From: Rhodocyclales bacterium
Lineage (GTDB): Bacteria > Pseudomonadota > Gammaproteobacteria > Burkholderiales > Rhodocyclaceae
NCBI GenBank assembly: GCA_003105015.1
Contig: PQAF01000048.1
Location: forward strand, 23,143-87,142
Direction: 5' to 3'
Length of the DNA: 64,000 bases
Shown: positions 59,709 through 64,000 of the stretch, one piece after another
Layout: every line of letters starts with the position of its first letter
Position numbering within the stretch: position 1 is the first letter of the stretch
Translations under genes and position numbers: made by a program
Notes under the pieces: model-generated
Databases searched by the model: none
Told to the model about the DNA's origin: nothing
The model's input: only the letters and a program-made list of their open reading frames with translations

Positions 59709-61295
59709 TCAAACGGCAGTATGCATCATCTTCGGTTCAGCGGGCGGGGCCGGGATGCGGATCAGGTGGTCGAAGGCCGACAGGGCGGCCTTGGCGCCTT
59801 CGCCCATGGCGATGATGATCTGCTTGTAGGGCGCCGTGGTGGCGTCGCCGGCGGCGAAGACGCCGGGCAGCGAGGTCTGGCCGCGGGCGTCCACCTCGAT
59901 CTCGCCGAAGCGGCTGAGGCTCACCGTGCCCTTCAGCCAGTCGGTGTTGGGCAGCAGGCCGATCTGCACGAAGATGCCTTCCAGATCGATGCGATGCGAC
60001 TCGCCCGTGACGCGGTCGGTGTAGACGAGGCCGGTCACCTTGCGGCCGTCGCCCGTGACCTCGGTGGTCTGCGCGCTCCTGATCGCCGTCACGTTGGGCA
60101 GGCTGGCGAGCTTTTCCTGCAGCACCGCGTCGGCGCGAAGCTTGCCGTCGAATTCGAGCAGCGTGACGTGGGCGACGATGCCGGCGAGGTCGATCGCCGC
60201 CTCGACGCCGGAGTTGCCGCCGCCGATGACGGCGACGCGCTTGCCCTTGAACAGCGGGCCGTCGCAGTGCGGACAGAAGCAGACGCCCTTCGCCTTGTAC
60301 TCGGCTTCGCCGGGCACGTTCATCTCGCGCCAGCGCGCGCCGGTGGCGAGCACCACCGCCTTCGCCTTCAGCGTCGCGCCGCTGGCAAGCTTCACTTCGT
60401 GCATCGCCTCGCCCGGCACCAGGGCCTGCACGCGCTGCACGGGCATGATGTCGACGCCGTACTCCTTGACGTGGCTCTCCAGCGCCGCGGCGAGCTGCGG
60501 CCCCTCGGTATGCCTGACCGAGATGAAGTTCTCGATGGCCAGGGTGTCGAGCACCTGCCCGCCGAAGCGCTCGGCCACCACACCGGTGCGGATGCCCTTC
60601 CTCGCCGCGTAGATCGCCGCCGCGGCGCCGGCCGGGCCGCCGCCCACCACCAGCACGTCGAAGGGCGCCTTGGCGTCGAGCGCCTCGGCCGCCTTCGCCT
60701 CGGCAGCGGTATCCAGCTTCGCCACGATCTCCTCGAGGCTCATGCGTCCCTGGCCGAAGGGCGCGCCGTTGAGGAACACCGCCGGCACGGCCATGATGCC
60801 GCGCGCCTCGACCTCCTTCTGGTGGAGCGCGCCGTCGACCATCGTCGCCTCGACGTTCGGGTTGAGCACCGCCATCAGGTTGAGCGCCTGCACCACGTCC
60901 GGGCAGTTGTGGCAGGACAGGGAGATGAAGACCTCGAAGCGGAAGCGGCCCTCGATGCCCCTGATCTGCGCGATCAGCGCTTCGTCGACCTTGGGCGGAT
61001 GGCCGCCGGCCTGCAGCAAGGCGAGGATGAGCGAGGTGAATTCGTGGCCCATCGGCAGACCGGCGAAGTGGATGCGCGGCGCTCCGCCGGGGCGGCCCAC
61101 CGAAAACGACGGGCGGCGCTCGGACTGGCCGTCCTCCCGCACGCTGACCTTCGGCGACAACGCGGCGATGTCGGCGAGCAGCTCGCTCATCCGGCGCGAG
61201 GCGTCGCTGCCGTCGGGGGTGGCCACCAGCTCGATCGGCTGCTGGAGCTTTTCGAGGTAGGCGGCGAGCTGGGTCTTGATGTTCGTGTCGAGCAT
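59709..61295 (-). CDS. ahpF: Alkyl hydroperoxide reductase subunit F
   Basis: AhpF is the NADH-dependent flavoprotein that reduces AhpC. The 528-aa protein has an N-terminal double thioredoxin-like domain with CHNC, an FAD motif VVGGGPAGAAAAIYAARKG, the redox-active CPHC in FCPHCDGPLF, an NADH motif IGGGNSGVEAAIDLAG and C-terminal GVFAAGDATTAPYKQ. Length matches family. It lies 122 bp downstream of ahpC; the gap is GC-rich with possible hairpins but no clear terminator. Confidence 0.97.
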   Translation of the reverse strand: MLDTNIKTQLAAYLEKLQQPIELVATPDGSDASRRMSELLADIAALSPKVSVREDGQSERRPSFSVGRPGGAPRIHFAGLPMGHEFTSLILALLQAGGHPPKVDEALIAQIRGIEGRFRFEVFISLSCHNCPDVVQALNLMAVLNPNVEATMVDGALHQKEVEARGIMAVPAVFLNGAPFGQGRMSLEEIVAKLDTAAEAKAAEALDAKAPFDVLVVGGGPAGAAAAIYAARKGIRTGVVAERFGGQVLDTLAIENFISVRHTEGPQLAAALESHVKEYGVDIMPVQRVQALVPGEAMHEVKLASGATLKAKAVVLATGARWREMNVPGEAEYKAKGVCFCPHCDGPLFKGKRVAVIGGGNSGVEAAIDLAGIVAHVTLLEFDGKLRADAVLQEKLASLPNVTAIRSAQTTEVTGDGRKVTGLVYTDRVTGESHRIDLEGIFVQIGLLPNTDWLKGTVSLSRFGEIEVDARGQTSLPGVFAAGDATTAPYKQIIIAMGEGAKAALSAFDHLIRIPAPPAEPKMMHTAV

Positions 61296-61417
61296 ATGGG
61301 TCTCCCTTGATCGGTTTGCACCGGGAAGGCTGCCGCGGCGTCTTGGGCCGCAGCGCCTTGCCGCTGCAATCCCGCCCCGGGGTCGCCGGTACGGGGAGGT
61401 TGGGGTCGGGGCGGCTG

Positions 61418-61987
61418 TTAGATTTTTCCGACGAGGTCCAGCGAGGGCGCCAGCGTCTTGTCGCCTTCCTTCCACTTGGCGGGGCAGACCTCGCCCGGGT
61501 GGGCGGCGACGTACTGCGCAGCCTTGATCTTGCGCAGCAGCTCGGAGGCGTCGCGGCCGATGCCGCCGGCGTTGATCTCGACGATCTGGATCCTGCCCTC
61601 GGGGTCGATCAAGAAGGTGCCGCGCTCGGCGAGGCCGGCTTCCTCGATCATCACGCCGAAGTTGCGGGTGAGGGCGCCGGTCGGGTCGCCGATCATCGGA
61701 TACCGGATCTTGCCGATGGTCTCCGAGGTGTCGTGCCAGGCCTTGTGGGTGAAGTGGGTGTCGGTCGACACGGCGTAGATCTCCACGCCCAGCTTCTGGA
61801 ATTCCGGGTACAGATCGGCCATGTCGCCCAACTCGGTCGGGCAGACGAAGGTGAAGTCGGCCGGGTAGAAGAACATCACCGACCACTTGCCCTTGAGCGT
61901 GGCGTTGGTGACCTCGACGAACTTGCCGTTGTGGAAGGCCGTCGCCTTGAAGGGGAGGATCTCGGTGTTGATGAGGCTGGTGTTCAT
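61418..61987 (-). CDS. ahpC: Alkyl hydroperoxide reductase subunit C (peroxiredoxin)
   Basis: AhpC is the 2-Cys peroxiredoxin that detoxifies hydrogen and alkyl peroxides. The 189-aa protein has the peroxidatic Cys in FTFVCPTEL, the resolving Cys in GEVCPAKW, and GVMIEEAGLAERGTFLID. ATG 61987 (MNTSLINTEI) has AGGAGCAACGC upstream. It is the first gene of ahpC-ahpF-dps and has an OxyR-type site upstream. Confidence 0.97.
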   Translation of the reverse strand: MNTSLINTEILPFKATAFHNGKFVEVTNATLKGKWSVMFFYPADFTFVCPTELGDMADLYPEFQKLGVEIYAVSTDTHFTHKAWHDTSETIGKIRYPMIGDPTGALTRNFGVMIEEAGLAERGTFLIDPEGRIQIVEINAGGIGRDASELLRKIKAAQYVAAHPGEVCPAKWKEGDKTLAPSLDLVGKI

Positions 61988-62063
61988 GCGTTGCTCCTGT
62001 CCTGGTTGATGGTTGGGTTGAATTGCTTGCGACAGGAGGGATGATGCGGCCGCGGACACGATA

Positions 62064-62106
62064 AATCTAATTGAATGTAATAACCATTACGATAGTAATA
62101 AGCTAT
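62064..62106 (-). promoter_or_regulatory. OxyR-type promoter of ahpC
   Basis: On the minus strand, ATAG-N7-CTAT (62092-62106) abuts a -35 region (62087-62092), with -10 TAGATT at 62069-62064 after 17 bp. This position, centred near -42, fits OxyR activation. An inverted repeat GTAAT-AACC-ATTAC (62077-62090) overlaps the same region. The AT-rich 62060-62110 stretch stands out from the surrounding sequence. Confidence 0.6.
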
Positions 62107-62200
62107 CTATCACTTGTGCCGGCATGGTGCAGCGTGTAATTTCACGGGGTATGCGCACCGCGCCAGGTGCCGGGGAAACCAGCCAGCAAGGAAGATGACC

Positions 62201-63031
62201 ATGCCGAACCAGCTCGCCTTACTCGAACAGGCCCAGCACACGCTCGTCGACCTCGCCATCAAGTTCGGGCCGAAGGTCGTCGTCGCGATCGTCATCCTGG
62301 CCGCGGGCTACTACGCCGGCCGCTGGGTCGGCAAAGTCCTCGACCACTGGCTCGACAGGCTGCATCTCGAGCCGCCGGTGCGGCTGTTGCTGGTGCGCCT
62401 CGCCCGCCTGGTGGTGCTCGGCCTGTTCCTCATCATGGCGCTGCAGAACCTCGGCGTGGACCTGCTGCCGCTGCTCGCCGGCCTGAGCGTGGCCGGCGCC
62501 GGCGTCGCACTGGCGATGCAGGGCGTCCTCGGCAACCTCGCGGCGGGCCTTACCATCATCTTCACGCGGCCGTTCCGCGTGGGGGAATATGTTTCCATGG
62601 TGGGCGTCGAGGGCGAAGTCGAGGCCATCGACCTGTTCTCCACCAAGCTCAGCCATCCGGACCGCTCCGTGGTGGTGGTGCCCAACCGCAAGATCGTCGG
62701 CGAGATCCTGCACAACTACGGCCAGATCCGGCAGCTCGACCTGAGCGTGGCGATCGCCCGGAGCGACGACCTCGAGCGCGCCCTTGCGGCCATCCACGAC
62801 GTGGTGAAGGCCAATCCGCGCGTGCTCGCCGAACCCGCCTACATCGTCGGCGTGGCGTCGCTCGCCGACAAGACGATCTCGATTGCCATCAAGCCCTGGG
62901 TCAAGGTGCCGGATTTCCTGCCGGCGGGCGCGGAGATCAACCGGGCGGTCGTCGAGAAGCTCACCGCGGCCGGCGTCGACTATCCGGGCGCCGCGCGCGA
63001 GATCCGCCTCGTCGGCGCGCTGCCGCGCTGA
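62201..63031 (+). CDS. MscS-family mechanosensitive channel
   Basis: This 276-aa small-conductance mechanosensitive channel homologue releases osmolytes under hypo-osmotic shock. It has three N-terminal helices; the pore helix carries the Ala/Gly-rich AGLSVAGAGVALAMQGVLGNLAAG, followed by IIFTRPFRVGEYVS, VPNRKIVGEILHNYG and a cytoplasmic C-terminal domain. ATG 62201 (MPNQLALL) is chosen because AAGGA is 8 bp upstream; ATG 62195 is the alternative. It is divergent from ahpC. Confidence 0.94.
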   Translation: MPNQLALLEQAQHTLVDLAIKFGPKVVVAIVILAAGYYAGRWVGKVLDHWLDRLHLEPPVRLLLVRLARLVVLGLFLIMALQNLGVDLLPLLAGLSVAGAGVALAMQGVLGNLAAGLTIIFTRPFRVGEYVSMVGVEGEVEAIDLFSTKLSHPDRSVVVVPNRKIVGEILHNYGQIRQLDLSVAIARSDDLERALAAIHDVVKANPRVLAEPAYIVGVASLADKTISIAIKPWVKVPDFLPAGAEINRAVVEKLTAAGVDYPGAAREIRLVGALPR

Positions 63032-63061
63032 TGCGCGGGCAGGCCCGGGCGAAGGCGGGCT

Positions 63062-63532
63062 TCAGGGCTTGACGGGGTCCCAGGGCTCCTGGGCGAAGTA
63101 GGCTTCCATGCCCGGCTGGGCGTGGGGGTTGCCGGCCTTGCCCCAGTGGCAGGTCAGGCGGGCGTAGTTGTCCAGGTCGGTGCCGATGACGCAGACCATC
63201 TCCATCGGCTGCTTGTCTCCCCACTTGAAGTGCAGCACCCAGGCTTCGCCGGGATCGGCGCGGCGCACGACGCCGAAGACCTGGCTTTTCCTGCCGCCGA
63301 CCACCCGCGTCAGGCGCAGCTGCCTGCCCACGCGCTCGATGCGCGCCGTCCCGGCGTAGGTGGTCGGGCTGTCGGGATGGCGGCCGATCAGCTGGTAGCG
63401 TCCCGGCACGCAGCTCCATTCGGGCGCCTCGTCCTCGTCCGCCGCCCGGGCCGGCATTCCGGCCAGGCAGGCCGCGGCGAGGAACAGGAACGTCAGCGTG
63501 CGCCCGCGGCGCACGCTCAAGGTCCCAGGCAT
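63062..63532 (-). CDS. Exported protein of unknown function
   Basis: This 156-aa protein has an N-terminal signal peptide (TLTFLFLAAACLAGMPARAA). The mature part has three Cys (WSCVPGRY, EMVCVIGT, LTCHWG) and a beta-rich, aromatic pattern. I do not recognise a family. Start ATG 63532 (MPGTLSVRRG) overlaps the end of the upstream gene by 16 bp on the same strand, so the two are probably co-translated. It converges on the MscS gene. Confidence 0.72.
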   Translation of the reverse strand: MPGTLSVRRGRTLTFLFLAAACLAGMPARAADEDEAPEWSCVPGRYQLIGRHPDSPTTYAGTARIERVGRQLRLTRVVGGRKSQVFGVVRRADPGEAWVLHFKWGDKQPMEMVCVIGTDLDNYARLTCHWGKAGNPHAQPGMEAYFAQEPWDPVKP

Positions 63533-63879
63533 CCGCGTTCGCGGTCTTCGAAGTCGCAGGAACCCTCGCGGATGTGCCCGGGGTAGTGCCGTTCGAAGGC
63601 GCGACACAGCTCCTGTTTCGTCAGCCAGCGTCCTTCGCCATCGGCCAGCAGGCTGGTGGGAACGGACGTCTCGTGCTCGCGGTAGATTTCGTAGACTTCC
63701 GCTTCGCCCGGGCCGACGCCGTTCTTCTGCAGGTGCTCGACCAGTCCGCAGATGGTGTCGGAGAAGTAGGTCTTGAACTCCTCCTCGTCCTCGAAGATGC
63801 GGATGCGCGCCTCGTAGGTGTAGGGCAGGCTTTGGTCGTACTTCGACTTCGGGCCGAAAATCTTTCCGAGCAGTCCCAT
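63517..63879 (-). CDS. Small cytoplasmic protein of unknown function
   Basis: This 120-aa acidic protein begins MGLLGKIFGPKSKYDQSLPY and has no signal peptide or membrane helix. Three Cys residues are visible, two near the C terminus (EGSCDFEDRERGC). ATG 63879 is preceded by a GAGGCACGCC purine run (AGGAGGC on the coding strand). No family recognised. It overlaps the following exported-protein gene. Confidence 0.72.
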   Translation of the reverse strand: MGLLGKIFGPKSKYDQSLPYTYEARIRIFEDEEEFKTYFSDTICGLVEHLQKNGVGPGEAEVYEIYREHETSVPTSLLADGEGRWLTKQELCRAFERHYPGHIREGSCDFEDRERGCLGP

Positions 63880-64000
63880 GGCGTGCCTCCTCGTGTCAGG
63901 GTGGGCGGTTCCGAAAATGTAAGGGACGGCAAGCGGCTTGGCAATGCCCGCCATCAAGGCACTGCTACCACGGGCAGCAGCCGCCCCGGCGCCGGCCAGA
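63880..64000. other. Right-edge stretch with no recognised feature
   Basis: This 121-bp GC-rich stretch holds the presumed promoter region of the 63517-63879 gene. I see no further gene or clear site before the window ends. Confidence 0.5.

Noticed and set aside
59169..61310. Long plus-strand open frame (713 aa) over dps and ahpF
   Set aside because: Antisense to two clear genes; composition is that of a GC-rich shadow frame.

Overview
The window looks like a chromosomal segment of a GC-rich, facultatively anaerobic betaproteobacterium. A Rhodocyclales or Sterolibacteriaceae-type denitrifier is my best guess. This is inferred from gene content (FolE2, cbb3 oxidase, Fnr/HemN, two NnrS proteins, PhaC, type IV pilus minor pilins), high GC and gene order. 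No rRNA is present, so the taxon is not proven. I see no prophage, insertion sequence, CRISPR array or integron; mobile-type DNA is limited to small REP-like palindromes.

Layout: 1-5.5 kb, the end of a chemoreceptor and a 1541-aa CBS/PAS/GAF/GGDEF/EAL protein. 5.6-9.5 kb (minus), xseB-ispA-dxs-folE2. 9.7-20.5 kb (mostly plus), housekeeping genes: EamA transporter, STAS-like protein, sulfurtransferase, queG, tsaE, amiC, ribF-ileS-lspA-fkpB-ispH. 20.6-27.2 kb, a pilE-fimT-pilV-pilW-pilX-pilY1 minor pilin operon, followed by tRNA-Thr(CGT). 27.4-36.8 kb, an SDR gene and the cbb3 oxidase locus ccoIS / ccoNOQP / ccoGH. 37-45.3 kb, an FAD oxidoreductase, a second GGDEF-EAL protein, two hemerythrins, a universal stress protein, an MBL/beta-CASP RNase and PHA synthase. 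45.4-52.1 kb, a nitrosative and low-oxygen module (hemerythrin, DUF2249, polytopic membrane protein, Dnr-like regulator, NnrS, SirB2, Fnr, HemN). 52.1-58.6 kb, copper and metal handling (TauE/SafE-like, CopA, ankyrin protein, CopZ, second NnrS, ZIP, TerB). 58.7-64 kb, a monoheme cytochrome, an ahpC-ahpF-dps peroxide operon, an MscS channel and two small unknown genes.

The unifying theme is oxygen control. Perfect or near-perfect FNR boxes (TTGAY-N4-RTCAA) lie upstream of ccoN (two, 33 bp apart), a GGDEF-EAL gene, usp/MBL, the hemerythrin operon and hemN (overlapping the fnr start codon). Another lies upstream of a short untranslated unit between ccoS and ccoN. That unit has an FNR box, a -10, a 5' hairpin, a pyrimidine-rich loop and a strong intrinsic terminator, and so resembles an undescribed FNR-driven small RNA of about 78 nt. 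Its loop is complementary to fnr codons 7-10 and to the ribosome-binding regions of folE2, ccoO and the 93-aa cbb3-cluster gene.

A second unexplained signal is the 12-mer GGACTGACTTTC. It occurs five times exactly (four plus, one minus), always inside genes and with codons unusual for this genome. ORF boundaries and motifs were read by eye; no database search or folding program was run.
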